Shown: positions 24,111 through 36,020 of the stretch, piece after piece
How the letters are laid out: each line of letters starts with the position of its first letter
Position numbering within the stretch: position 1 is the stretch's first letter
DNA from: Sipunculus nudus
Lineage: Eukaryota; Annelida; Sipuncula; Golfingiida; Sipunculidae
Assembly (NCBI GenBank): GCA_026874595.1
Contig: CM049317.1
Coordinates: forward strand, 44,788,401 to 44,852,400
Direction: 5' to 3'
DNA: 64,000 bases
Notes under the pieces: generated by a model
What the model saw: the letters and a program-made list of their open reading frames with translations, nothing else
Told to the model about the DNA's origin: nothing
The model's database searches: none
Made by a program: the position numbers and the translations under genes

Positions 24111-25175
24111 AGGCCCTTTCCAGGCAGCACTGATGTAAACGCTAAACCGTGCAGTGCAATACCTCATCTGCTCTCGTGGACGCAAATCTTGGCGGCCGCA
24201 ATGGCCAGGTTTTACCTTGATTCGTTTATGATTTGTGTTTTAATTAACTGAATACTGCCTGGTTGACTGACTGACTTATAGATCCCATTTTGTTTTCTAT
24301 CCCCTGTAGACACAGATAAGTCTTTAGAGCTATTCACAACAAATTCTAATTAACTATGGGTTAATCAAAATATTAACCGATGTGACCCATACATGCGCCT
24401 ATTTTCTGTTTGTTATTTTGAGTTGTCCGTGGTTCTTCCTTCCCTTAGAATATATAATTAAGTGTTGAGCATTGTCTTTTGTACCAGTCCCCGTCAATCA
24501 GTAACTTTCGATCCTTTTTCTGAGAGAAATTCTTTAAAGTTTTGCTTGACTGGAAACAATGGCATAATGTCACCTGATATATTTGCTCAATCATACCAGG
24601 ATTTATATCATGTGAACAGATATATTCATCATTGCCTTCCAATTTCATCTTTTGTCTGATTCGTCTAGTTGACTTTGTGTCAGTTTGGTTCGATGTCCTT
24701 AATTCCTGGTTCTCTGTAAGGGCCTTAAAACTACTTTTAATATGTTAGTTTATTTTTTTGTAATGCAAAGTTAGCCTTGTTCAGACCTAATAAATTACAA
24801 TTAATGGCCACTAACTTAAACCACGATATATGAATCTTTAGAAATAATTTAAAATTCAAAATGTTGAAAGGTAAATTAATTTGTACTATGATAATTAAGA
24901 TTAAAAAATAACTTGTATGTACATGCATGTACACGCCTTAGATATGTTGCATATTTTTATCGCTTTATAAAAAAAATCACACACGTTTAAAAATATGTTG
25001 AGGCCAGTTGATAATAATGGAATTTGACAGGTAACGTCAATTAACAGACAAGATAACAAGATCTACTTTCATCTATAATTCTTTTGACGGAAGTAAATTA
25101 CATGGTGGGAAGCTATGTTAACTAACCATTAGTTACGAGTGGGTCCCAAAGTGAAAAATAATAAAACAAAACTAC
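24111..25175. other. no recognisable feature
   Basis: AT-rich sequence without element termini, arrays or convincing exons. Confidence 0.4.
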
Positions 25176-25408
25176 CTGATTGTAATTAGAAAGCCCGATG
25201 GAGCTCACGACAAGCGCCTTGAAGATGTAGCCTAATGGCAATACACTTTGATGATGGTCAGATTGACGTAAACGTATTGGAGGACCAGACTTGGGATTAC
25301 TGAAGACATTAGCCGGCCAGACTTGTTTCTGGTACAGGCTCTGCCGCGCGTGATGCTGCGTAGAATGATGTATTACGTCTTCATCAAGATGTGATAACAA
25401 GCCAGGCT
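25176..25408 (-). CDS. candidate internal exon, minus strand
   Basis: A pyrimidine-rich acceptor (AACCTCTCTCCCCGAATAG) precedes a 233-nt frame, open throughout in phase 1, that ends ATCAG/GTAGTT in phase 0. The peptide starts PGLLSHLDEDVIHHSTQHHA and ends near FKALVVSSIGLSNYNQ. It is His/Gln-rich and then mildly hydrophobic. Base composition is visibly GC-richer than both flanks, which become T-rich just beyond the donor. No family or partner exon was recognised. The signals are seen; that it is a gene is inference. Confidence 0.33.
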
Positions 25409-26552
25409 CTATTCGGGGAGAGAGGTTAACAGATCAATGTGTCAAGCTCGACCCCTTTATCATGTATTGACAGTTAGTTACGATGCCCATGGATGAACGC
25501 CAATATGCAATAAGCTAAAGAGAGTCAGTTCAGTGTGCTCGTATGGCGGACGTGACCAGGGGCTGCAGAAGTGTGTTACTATTTCTACAGAGGCTAAAGC
25601 TTCAAATCGTCCAACTCACTAAATCCTAATAGTTTTCGGCTGACAGACCTGGTCGTGCCGACCAGTACACACTACTTTTTATTGGTTCAATATAATACTC
25701 TGGGCTCCAATTACTCTAAATGTCTAAATACGTTTTTTTCACGAACCAGATCATATTAATATTATGTAGAACAACATTTCTATACACGTGTTGAAACATG
25801 TTAATACAACCGCTGTGTTTCCATTTGAAGGCAGCAACGGGAAGTTGCTTTGTGCGGGGTTGCGGGGTGTATGTCGTTTACCTGAATCCAGATACGGAGG
25901 GCCTATACTAAAGACCAGGAAATAAATTGACTCCATCCCTCAAAAGCCCTAGCACCACGCCCTTTGACTACACGTTTGACACTTGTCTGTTTGCCAACGA
26001 GTCCTTGTCCATATTAGAATTGCGTTTGATAGATTTGAACGGTAACATAAAACGTACATAAAATGATTGCCGGACATTTATTTTTCGAACTGGCAAGCTG
26101 TTTTTGCTTTTTTATCCGAGTTTGAACAAAGAATCCCTCTCTTTCAGTAACAACCTACAAGTCAAGTGGGTGGTTGCACGAAGCCAATTAAATGAACTTG
26201 TAAAGTTTAGATATGTCATTCGAACAATAATCCACTCGGCGTGCGTCAGAAACAATATGATCTACACTATTTTCTTGCCAATGTATCAGCTAAACCGCTG
26301 GGTTTATTAACATGACGCTGGGCGGCAGACCACTTTGTCACGTAATCCAGCTCTCTAGACAATATATGTTTGATGTAGGTTCGTGACAAGTCTAAATAAC
26401 AGAAATACTGCAGAAGGTCTGGAAGAATTTCACATCATTGCTGTCAAGAAATAAATGTAAATGCATAAATATCACATAACAGCGACGATAAAGGAAAACA
26501 TGTTTACACCGGGACATTACAAACACATGTATATAATGTAAATTCATATATC

Positions 26553-26579
26553 CATATATATATATATATATATATATAA
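26553..26579. repeat. (TA)n microsatellite
   Basis: Alternating T and A followed by an A-rich tract. Confidence 0.9.
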
Positions 26580-26811
26580 TTTTAAAAAAAATAAAAATAA
26601 CCCTTTCTGTGCATTAAGGGTTTATTGTCCTTCCATTGATGTTTGGTTGATTTGAGCCCGCCGTGTAGAACTCTGGTTGAGGCCTTTGGGTTTATTTATG
26701 ATAATACGTTATAGTTTATCGTGAAAGATAAATCATTGTTTATTATAAGTTAATATCAATGGCCAGTCAAGAAACCCACATCTGTCTTTGTTACACTAAT
26801 ATGAATAATGG

Positions 26812-29800
26812 CAAGATACAGGGAATAAACTGGTTTTAAATTAAAGTCACTGATGTACAGGAAGTAAACAGGTTAAGATGAACACTCTGGTGTACAGGGA
26901 GTAGGTTAACATAATCGCACTGGTGTACAGGGAGTAAACATTATAAGATAAACAATCTAGTTTACAGGGAATAAACAAAATGTTAAAATAAAACGCTCTG
27001 ATGTTCAAGGAGTAAACAGGTTAAGATAAACGGTCTGATGAAGAGGGCGTCAACTGGTTAAAATAAAAGCTTTGATGTACAGGGCGTAAACTGGATAAGA
27101 TAAACGATCTGATCAACAGGGCGTAAACTGGTTTAGATAAACGCTCTGATCAACAGGGAATGAACTGGTTAAGATAAAAGCTCAGTTTTACAGGGAGTAA
27201 TTTAAACTTGATAAGATAAACGCTCTGACGTACAGGGAGTTAACAGATTTAGATAAACACTCTGATGTACAAAAGTAAAGAGGTTTTGATAAACACTCTG
27301 ATGTACAGAGAATAAAGAGGTTTAGGTAAACGCTCTGATGTACAGGGAGTAAACAGGTTAAGATAAACGCTCCGATGTACAGGGAGTATAAACAGGTTAA
27401 AATAAACGCTCTGATCAACAGGGAATAAACTAGGTAAGATAAACGCTCTGATGTACAGGGAATAAAAAAGTTAAGAAAACGCTCTGATGTTCAGAGAGTA
27501 AACATATTAAGATAAACACTCTGATGTACAGGGAGTAAACAGATTTAGATAAACGCTCTGATAAACAGGGAATAAAAAGTTAAGAAAACGCTCTGATGTT
27601 CAGGGAGTAAACATATTAAGATAAACACTCTGATGTACAGGGAGTAAACATGTTCAGATAAACGCTCTGTTGTACAGGGAATAAAAGGTTAGGATAAACG
27701 CTCTAGCTAATCTACACAGCGAAAACTGGTTAAAATAAACGCTCTGATCAACAGGGAAAAAACTGGTTAAGATAAAAGCTCAGTTTTACAGGGAGTCATT
27801 TAAACTGGATAAGATAAACGCTCTGACGTACAGGGAATTAACAGATTTAGATAAACACTCTGATGTACAGGAAGTAAAGAGGTTTAGATAAACACTCTGA
27901 TGTACAAGGAGTAAACATGTTCCGATAAACGCTCTGTTGTACAGGGAGTAAAAAGGTTATGATAAACGCTCTGATGTACAGGGAGTAAAGCAAATTAAGT
28001 TAAACGCCCTGATGTTCAGGGAGAAAACATATAAAGATAAACACTCTGATGTACAGAGAGTAAACAAGTTTAGATAAACACTCTGATGTACAGGGAGTAA
28101 ACAAGTATAGATAAACACTCATATGTACAGGGAGTAAAAAGGTTTAGATAAACGCTCTGATGTACACGGCGAAAACTGGTTAAAATAAACGCTCTGATCA
28201 ATAGGGAATAAACTGGTTAACATAAAAGCTCAGTTTTACAGGGAGTCATTTAAACTGGATAAGATAAACGCTCTGATGTACAGGGAGTTAACAGATTTAG
28301 ATAAACACTCTGATGTACAGGAGGTAAAAAGGTTTAGATAAACACTCTGATGTACAGGGAGTAAACATGTTCAGATAAACGCTCTGTTGTACAGGGAGTA
28401 AAAAGGTTATGATAAGCGCTCTGATGTACAGGGAGTAAAACAAGTTAAGTTAAACGCCCTGATGTACAGGGAGAAAACATATTTAGATAAACACTCTGAT
28501 GCACAGAGAGTAAACAAGTTTAGATAAACACTCTGATGTACAGGGAGTGAACAAGTATAGATAAACACTCATATGTACAGGGAGTAAACATATTCAGATA
28601 AACACTCTGATGTACAGGGAGTAAAACAGGTTAAGTTAAACGCCCTGATGTACAGGGAGAAAACATATTTAGATAAACACTCTGATGCACAGAGAGTAAA
28701 CAAGTTCAGATAAACACTTTGATGTTCAGGGAGTAAACATGTTCAGATAAACACTCTGATGTACAGGGAGTAAAGAGGTTTAGATAAACGCTCTGATGTA
28801 CAGGGAATAAACAATTAAGAAAACGCTCTGATGTTCAGGGAGTAAACATATTAAGATAAACACTCTGATGTACAGGTAGTAAAACAAGTTAAGTTAAACG
28901 CCCTGATGTACAGGGAGAAAACATATTAAGATAAACACTCTGATGTACAGAGAGAAAACAAGTTTAGATAAACACTCTGATGAACAGGGAGTAAACAAGT
29001 TTAAATAAACACTCTCATGTACAAGAAGTAAAAATATTAGGATAAACGCTCTGTAGTACAAGGAGTAAAAAGGTTAGTATAAACGCTCAATAGTACAGGG
29101 AGTAAAAAGGTTAGTCTAAACGCTCTGTAGTACAGGGAGTAAAATGGTTAGTCTAAACGCTCTGTAGTACAGGGAGTTAAAAGGTTAGTCTAAACGCTCT
29201 GTAGTACAGGGAGCAAAAAGGTTAGTCTAAACGCTCTGTAGTACAGGGAGTAAAAAGGTCAGTCTAAACGCTCTGTAGTACAGGGAGTAAAAAGGTTAGT
29301 ATAAACGCTCTGTAGTACAGGGAGTAAAAAGGATAGTATAAACGCTCTGTAGTACAAGGAGTAAAAATGTTTGTATAATTGCTCTGTAGTACAGGGAGTA
29401 AAAAGGTTAGTATAAACGCTCTGTAGTACAGGAAGTAAAATGGTTAGTATAAACGCTCTGTAGTACAAGGAGTAAAAAGGTTAGTATAAACGCTCTGTAG
29501 TACAGGGAGTAAAAAGGTTAGTATAAACGCTCTGTAGTACAAGGAGTAAAAACGTTAGTATAATTGCTCTGTAGTACAGGGAGTAAAAAGGTTAGTATAA
29601 ACGCTCTGTAGTACAGGGAGTAAAAAGGTTAGTATAATTGCTCTGTAGTACAGGGAGTAAAAAGGTTAGTATAAACGCTCTGTAGTACAAGGAGTAAAGA
29701 GGTTAGTATAATTGCTCTGTAGTACAGGGAGTAAAAAGGTTAGTATAAACGCTCTGTAGTACAGGGAGTAAAAAGGTTAGTATAATTGCTCTGTAGTACA

Positions 29801-29990
29801 GGGAGTAAAAAGGTTAGTATAAACGCTCTGTAGTACAGGGAGTAAAAAGGTTAGTATAATTGCTCTGTAGTACAGGGAGTAAAAAGGTTAGTATAAACGC
29901 TCTGTAGTACAAGGAGTAAAAAGGTTAGTATAAACGCTGTGTAGTACAGGGAGTAAAAATATTAGGATAAACGCTCTTTTTTCAGGGAAT
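26812..29990. repeat. 3.2-kb minisatellite, 37-bp unit, about 85 copies
   Basis: The core unit contains GATAAACGCTCTGATGTACA followed by GGGAGTAAACAGGTTAA. The array has two zones. From 26812 to about 29040 units are varied, and a multi-unit block starting near CTCAGTTTTACAGGGAGT recurs at 27181, 27779 and 28229, that is 598 and 450 bp apart. From about 29040 to 29960 units are nearly identical (GCTCTGTAGTACAGGGAGT, AAAAAGGTTAGTAT). Between about 29555 and 29900, AAACGCTCTG and AATTGCTCTG units alternate, giving a 74-bp dimer. Minus-strand open frames are repeat translations. Confidence 0.95.
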
Positions 29991-31276
29991 TGACAGGTTT
30001 TAGAGGGTTTCATTATTATTTCATTACACTTGTATACAAGGCCTTAAGTGTTTTATATTGATGATTTACATAATCATGGTTACATTTCACTTCCACAAAA
30101 ATATAATCTCATTAAAAATTTGATCTTTCCCTTCAGAAAGTATTAAGCAATTCAGGGTATTTGCCGCCTAGAAATGATACTTTGTATTTAATTTTAAATC
30201 ATGAAATATAGTCCTTTATGCCTTTAAACTGTAACTTAAGATTTCAGTTTTTTTTTCAAAAACATTTAGCTTATTTCTTTTTTGTTACAGATCTGCGTAA
30301 TTTTAGCTTCCCGGACATATCGAAACCCCATATCTTTTTCCACCAGACACATGTAAAAATGCAACTATGATATTAAGCCATATTTTCTAGATACATTTCT
30401 CTTTCTTTACAAATAATTCAAGCCGTTATACTACATCCCAGCCGTGGCTTATGACGTCATAGTTAATATCTCATAAAATTATATTGAATCTTGTAAAACT
30501 TAAACAGACAGGAAGACTGGTTGCTTTTAAAATTCCCTGTATGATATTTCAGCCAACGTTAAATATTGGCATTATGATTATTATACGCTGTAAATCTGTT
30601 TCACAAACTTCAATATCCAGCTCCGTTGTCGAAGGTATAATACATGTTATTTTCACATATATACTTAGATATGTGTACAGTTAATACAATCTTCCAAAGA
30701 ATGTTTTACACACGCATATATACCCGTTTAAACTTACGATATCCGCGACCAGATGGTGATACTTATAGTCGTGTTTCATTCTAGACTTTGTGCATTAATA
30801 CTTGAAGTGATTAAAAACGGACATTTTTGGGTTTGTTGTCTCATTTCAAGGAATTTTACACGGTATATATAGTTCCCGCTCTTTTTGCTTCCAAACGTGT
30901 TCAATCAGGGTTCATGTTGTAGAGTAACATGGGACAAGGTCGCTTATACATATACGTTCCGGCTTAATGTTCTACTTGAAAGTCGGTAGTTTATCACCCC
31001 ATAACCCTATAGCTAGAGATAAACGCTAAACCACTGAATTACCATTTTATCCATATGTGGTCATACATACGCGAACGTTCTGTTGCCGTACAGACTCGCT
31101 GACTCACATGTTTAAATGTGTACTTTGAATTGTTTTATACGACACCTGTGGAGTTTTCGTCGATACCCCAGCTCACAAAGTGAGAGATCATTGAAAATAT
31201 AATATAGATTACTATTCTTTTATATGTCTTGAATACAATATAAAGCTTAGAACTTAACAGACTACTTTTTAAATAA

Positions 31277-31278
<2 letters not shown>
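29991..31278. other. no recognisable feature
   Basis: AT-rich flank of the minisatellite. A palindromic TGACGTCA occurs at 30452-30459, close to chance expectation for a window this size. Confidence 0.4.

Positions 31279-31279
<1 letters not shown>

Positions 31280-31321
<42 letters not shown>
31280..31321. repeat. (TA)n microsatellite
   Basis: About 21 uninterrupted TA dinucleotides. Confidence 0.95.
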
Positions 31322-31327
<6 letters not shown>

Positions 31328-31756
31328 TAAGGTAAATTAATGTATTCTGTATAAGAAGCATACTAGCAGTCATGGTTGTTACTTGAACATGACACTGCCG
31401 GATCTCCAAATGTAGGCTGTTTTGAACCATTTCAATTAGTCGATAATTATTTTGAACATGTTCAGCCCCGCAAATACGCGATTTAAATCTTTTTCTTGTC
31501 AGTACCCTGATATGTTTTCGGGATCAGGAAAGATTTTTATATTACATACAAGCCGGTTTACTTCATATATGAGTCTTACAAAAACTATTTGTTTTATCTA
31601 ACAAACCATCAATAACAGGAATTTCACGAACGTTGTCGTGACGAGGTAACATTTTAGGGCCAAGGTTCCTAGGTTCATTCTGCTTCAGGCAAAAGAACCA
31701 AGTGAACACTCAAATAACGAGATCTTGATCTTCATCAACATTTAATAGCGTGTACC

Positions 31757-31900
31757 ATGGGTCTGGACTTCAATAATACTCCGCCAGATTCCTTGCAGTA
31801 TATGGCCGTCGCGCTGGTATCCTATATCTACTGGAACTTATTCGGCTTACTTGGCCCAGGCGGCGCGTTACTCGTCAATAGGCAGTCCACTTTTTTTTGA
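31757..31900 (+). CDS. candidate short membrane-protein frame
   Basis: A 47-codon frame starts in a good initiation context (GTACCATGG). It begins MGLDFNNTPPDSLQYMAVAL and continues VSYIYWNLFGLLGPGGALLV: a short N-terminus with an NNT sequon, then about 28 hydrophobic residues. It stops at TGA in a T-run. It is GC-rich relative to its surroundings. It could be a micropeptide or the first exon of a membrane protein, with internal GTATCC or GTATAT as imperfect donors. No homologue was recognised. Confidence 0.28.
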   Translation: MGLDFNNTPPDSLQYMAVALVSYIYWNLFGLLGPGGALLVNRQSTFF

Positions 31901-32454
31901 AGGAAATGAGCTTATTGGCTTGACGTTAAATGTCACGGGACTAGAACTTTTCCAACTGGTTAGACTAGGATAAACCAATCACATGATCTTGCCGGCAGCA
32001 AATTTCATCTGGTAAACTAGAAATGTATTTTGAACCTAGATATATCGCCATCATGACCCGGATCAGAGGCAACCTTGTGCTATACACAGTGTCGCAGTAT
32101 ATAACGCAACGGTTTGATCGCATACAGGTTACCTCTAGAACAAAGGCGGCCACTACTTCCAGTGACTGTACCAGCCCGTAGCCGGGCTAAAGAATATTTC
32201 CCTGACACAAAAATTGTCCTGTTTTAGAATGTCATAGAAAAGTTTTACGTAACTCAGATTACCTTCAAAATTTTAATTGGTTGTTCCATTTGTAATACCA
32301 CCATCACTTTTTTTTATAAAAATCCGTTCAAAACTTTGCACTTTGCATTAAAATTCCAAAAGCCCCCAGGGGACAATGGAAACACCTAATACCTTGTCAC
32401 ATGTTACATAACATAGTACTTTCTGTGAATTGTGTGTGTTAGAAACGAGTATAA

Positions 32455-32515
32455 GTGCCGTAGAACCCCATTTATCCAAAAACCTCGTTTATCGGACACA
32501 CGATAAGACGACACG
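32455..32515 (+). mobile_element. pogo/Tigger-like terminal fragment
   Basis: GTAGAACCCCATTTATCC then CCTCGTTTATCGGACAC resembles the terminus of pogo-type Tc1/mariner elements (CAGTAGAACCCCGTTTATCC with an internal echo). Only one end was recognised; the other side runs into a C12/T14 tract at 32533-32558. The assignment comes from remembered consensus sequences. Confidence 0.4.
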
Positions 32516-32532
32516 TCTGGTCTTCAAAAAAT

Positions 32533-32558
32533 CCCCCCCCCCCCTTTTTTTTTTTTTA
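32533..32558. repeat. C12-T14 homopolymer junction
   Basis: A run of 12 C is followed directly by 14 T. Confidence 0.9.
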
Positions 32559-32824
32559 CTTTTGCGTTTCTCAGATTTCAGAACTGAGTGCTGTACCAGG
32601 TTTCAGAAATTGGGCAACTATGCATTAGTTCGCCTCAAATTTGTACTGCTTCAGTATATCTCTTATTTCAGATTTTACTTCTATTTGTTTTAAAATATTA
32701 CGACTTCTGTGCATGTTTAATGGGATTGCCAGGAAAATAAATGAATAGCGCACAAGCTGGAGTTTTCATTAAAATAGTTTTCCACCAAGAAAAGTTTTTT
32801 TCTAATGACTAAGGCAGATACGCG

Positions 32825-32981
32825 TGTTACGGGGTGACATAAAAGCGGACCGAACTGTCTCCCTAGTGAAGCTTGCTTTCCTAGCGAAGCGGTTGGAACG
32901 CCGGACTTGTACGCCACCGACCTGAGTTCGACTCCCGGACCGGCCTCAGGATTTTCCCCTCATTTATTTGTCTTCGTAATA
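32825..32981 (+). mobile_element. LTR (157 bp) with internal tRNA-like promoter
   Basis: It starts TGTTACGGGGTGACATAAAA and ends CTTCGTAATA, where the other copy has CTTCGTTACA. Internal A box TAGCGAAGCGGTTGG and B box CTGAGTTCGACTCCCGG match the solo LTR at 13299-13454. Three nucleotides after its end lies a perfect tRNA-Pro primer-binding site, which sets the orientation and shows this is a 5' LTR rather than a SINE. No gag or pol follows. Confidence 0.75.
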
Positions 32982-32984
32982 AAA

Positions 32985-33002
32985 TGGGGGCTCGTCCGGG
33001 AT
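32985..33002 (+). promoter_or_regulatory. primer-binding site complementary to tRNA-Pro
   Basis: TGGGGGCTCGTCCGGGAT is the 18-nt complement of the tRNA-Pro 3' end, the same site used by murine leukaemia-type gammaretroviruses and by various LTR retrotransposons. It lies 3 nt after the LTR, the expected distance for minus-strand DNA priming. By chance an 18-mer match would not be expected in 64 kb. Confidence 0.85.
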
Positions 33003-33010
33003 ATGAGATA

Positions 33011-33081
33011 CAAGTCCGGCGTACCAACCGCTTCGCTAGAAAAGCAAGCTTCACTAGCGAGACAGTTTGGTCCCCGTAACA
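33011..33081 (-). mobile_element. inverted partial copy of the same LTR
   Basis: The complement reads TGTTACGGGG, then lacks about 14 nt present in the other copies (TGACATAAAAGCGG), then continues ACCAAACTGTCTCGCTAGTG through the tRNA-like A box to GCCGGACTTGTA. It faces the LTR at 32825-32981, so the two LTR 5' ends point outward, each bordered by CGCG (32821-32824 and 33082-33085). The internal region of the retroelement is almost wholly absent. Confidence 0.7.
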
Positions 33082-33089
33082 CGCGACAA

Positions 33090-34690
33090 AAAAAAAACAA
33101 CGAGAAGCGCTTCAGACTTTAGAAAGCTGCTACTACAGGCTTTGCAATCGTTTTTAAACGGATTACAACTGACGCATGGTTACTGTCATTGCAAATAATT
33201 TTGTTATATATAACAGGTTATTCTGATACAGAACTTTCTCCAGAATTGTCTCATCACTCTCATGGCCTGTCACTGGTATTGCATATTTACCGATAAAGGA
33301 CGATTTGCGCAATATTATAATGAATGATAAAATAATACTATGTATCCAATATTTAGGATTACAGCGACCAGGGAGCCAGTAGCTCAGAGCCAGCTGATCA
33401 TGGTCTATAAGAAACTATTTTAACATTAACGCGTGAGTGTGTCTATGGTCTATGGTTAAACTACAATTAACTATTTAACAACAAATGTCAACACCGCAAT
33501 CGTCATGGTTCAATCACAAAAAAAAGGAAAAGAAGCCTGGATTAGTAACTTAGTAACGGACAGTGAAGCCATCTGAGTGTAACCTGCCGTTGTAATCAAG
33601 AATACTTGGGTCCTCAATCTCAGGGAATTTCTTGTCACGTTTGCGTGAAAGGATATAGTTTCTTGTCGAGCATACGCCGTAGACATTGTACTTTATTTTT
33701 CTTATAATTCTGTTTGAACTATCACACACTAGTATAGTATTTTAATCGGTCTTTTCTTTACCGCATCCCCTCCACATTTTATCTGTATCTGAGAAATAAG
33801 CATGTCCCACCTATTTGGTTCACAGAAGGCACAATAAAACCTTCAGATTCCAAAGGGCTGATATTCATCAAATAAGGACCCAATGAACAAGCATTATTAT
33901 TAGAGAGTTCAGTTTGATATGACAGATGCCTGGTTCCAGGTGCACAGAGTAGTGTTTACTTGAGGCTGACGCTGGTTGGCCCTGGTGACGAGAGCCTTAC
34001 AAGTAGTACCCTGGCCGCCTTTACCCGCCACATTGCTGCAAGGTTTCCCACGGTCACAATGCCAGCAATTTCCTGAAAACGTGTCTTAGCGGCGAATGAA
34101 GTATGGCACCAAGTTCCTAGCATATCTAATAATTCCCTAGTATCGGCGACCTTGAAGAGTATACCCAGACTCCCTGGCATGGCGATATAAGACCTCTTCT
34201 GACACTCATGACGTTTTGTGGATTGCTTATTAGATTGTTCATCATTCTTGATGGATTTCCCTTCAATTTTATTCAGTTTATTTATTAAATGAACCTGACA
34301 AAACTTTTCAGCTTAAAACGAAAAGAATAGCGCGCCTTGTCGGTATTTTATACAATGATAAAATGGCCGAGGTCGGATTGACACGTTCAATAACGACATT
34401 TTGAATCGAAGAAACATTCTGATTAAGACGGTATGTCACGTCTTTTGTCGTCCCGTCATTCAAGGTTTCAAATGATTTTCAAATATAAATATTACTGGCA
34501 AATCCTTGGTCATTTGAGGTAACAGCAATAACCGGTTTCTAATGCTGTAACTGTGTTTTCTATCGTTGAAAAAAAAAATTCTTTTCATCAGAAAATGAAA
34601 TTATATTCAAACCGGAAACATTATCCATAGAACTAAAACGTGGTTGTCGTCACGATAACGAAGTAGGAACGGGAAATTGGTTTTCTGTGC
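33090..34690. other. mostly unassigned; ambiguous coding-like patch
   Basis: At about 33910-34180 both strands are open. The minus strand is open for 74 codons from MPGSLGILFKVADTRELLDM; the plus strand reads VYLRLTLVGPGDESLTSSTL in a frame ending TGA near 34077. The patch is GC-rich against AT-rich flanks, which suggests a real exon on one strand, but I cannot decide which and recognise neither peptide. Confidence 0.3.
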
Positions 34691-34802
34691 TATAAATAAA
34701 GGACTTGACGGCTCCCAATGGTGAACAGTGTGTTGGATAGGAAAACACAAAGGAAACAGTGGTGTTGGTACTTATAGAACCAATATAGTCATCTGGGTGA
34801 GT
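34691..34802 (+). promoter_or_regulatory. putative TATA promoter with non-coding first exon
   Basis: TATAAATA at 34691-34698 sits in a GC-richer patch. A start about 30 bp downstream would give a leader of roughly 75 nt ending at ATCTGG/GTGAGT (exon end 34796), a near-perfect splice donor. The leader has no convincing coding frame. It could serve a plus-strand gene downstream, for example one ending at 46008, but no linking exons were found. Confidence 0.3.
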
Positions 34803-36020
34803 GGCTTGTATGGTGTGCTGTATTACGCTGCAGCGCCTGTGTTTAAAAGCCGGTCGTGTACTTCATAATGCTGTGAGGACGCTTAATCGTATTTCCTGTT
34901 TATTATGCTTCATCCGGCAGCGACTACAGCAGCAAAGACACAGGCTTCAAAAACAGGGGCGACACTCCACGCAGGCGATAGTACTTGAACACAGTGGAGA
35001 ACGACAGGCTTGATGGATTGACCAAGCTGTGTTATGTAAGAGGATCCAGATATTGGGTCCAAATATTTTTTAGAGGACTGTATTGGCACCGCCAGCTCAG
35101 AGGATGCTGCTTATCATCATGTCGTCCTATTACACGCATAATAACCCCCGATGAGGTATCCTCACCCGCCTGTTTTATCTTGCCCCATCTTCTGTTCTTC
35201 TTCTTTCTGTTACATCGCAAGCAGTGTGTTTATTTCAAGGGGGTTCCTTTATAGCAAATTGAAATATAACTCAGTGGATATAATCCGGACGGTGCACGCC
35301 AAATACGGCTAGACGGCACGATATGGTCATTAACTATAGAATATTACCTGACTTCCTCAGTGACTCCGAGAACTTGCATAAGATTGGATTGCTCAGTGAT
35401 CCCTGAAGCGACGCTTTCTTAATGAGCTACCTGATAGAAGCTGTCAGTGACAGCACGGAAATTCGTATATCTCAACATTCAGTCTTGCGGTTCAGATACA
35501 TGTCAAAATGATTATGGAATTAAAATACGTTCGAAGTGAACAAAATAGAATATATTATAGAACTTTTGTTCAGAGATTGTACAGACTAAGTGTTGAAAGT
35601 CAAGGGAATCTGTCAAAAACAAAACAAAAAACTTGTATGATTAAAGAAATAACCCTTAGGTTCTGGCCCTGTCTGCTACTAGTCAGCACGTTATATGCAT
35701 TATCAACATATCATCCAATCATTGCTCTTCAAATTTAGCGGGTGTCAGAGCCTTTATGGGGTCATCACGTCCCACCTATAATTTCTGATCATACAAACTT
35801 CAGGTAACCAGATCTGCAAGCAAAACGAGATAACTACGTATTTGTAGAAAGACTGCACGTAACTCGTAAACAGACTATTAGGTCATCATTAAGTATCAAT
35901 AAATAAATCAGCCTTTAATACTGACATTCTTATTGTTTTCTTAGCAACATAAAGTGTGAATTGTCAGAATTTATTGTCTTATGTGTCTGGATACGTCATA
36001 TATTTGGTGCTTTATTCCTC
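34803..36020. other. no recognisable gene
   Basis: Plus-strand frames at 34801-35013 and 34985-35254 and a minus frame at 35032-35220 overlap in a GC-richer patch. None shows good flanking splice sites or a recognisable motif. Confidence 0.35.

Noticed and set aside
27188-29468. Minus-strand open frames with repeated LYSLYIGAFILT-like or CTTERLY-like peptides
   Set aside because: They are translations of the 37-bp minisatellite; the unit has no independent coding evidence.
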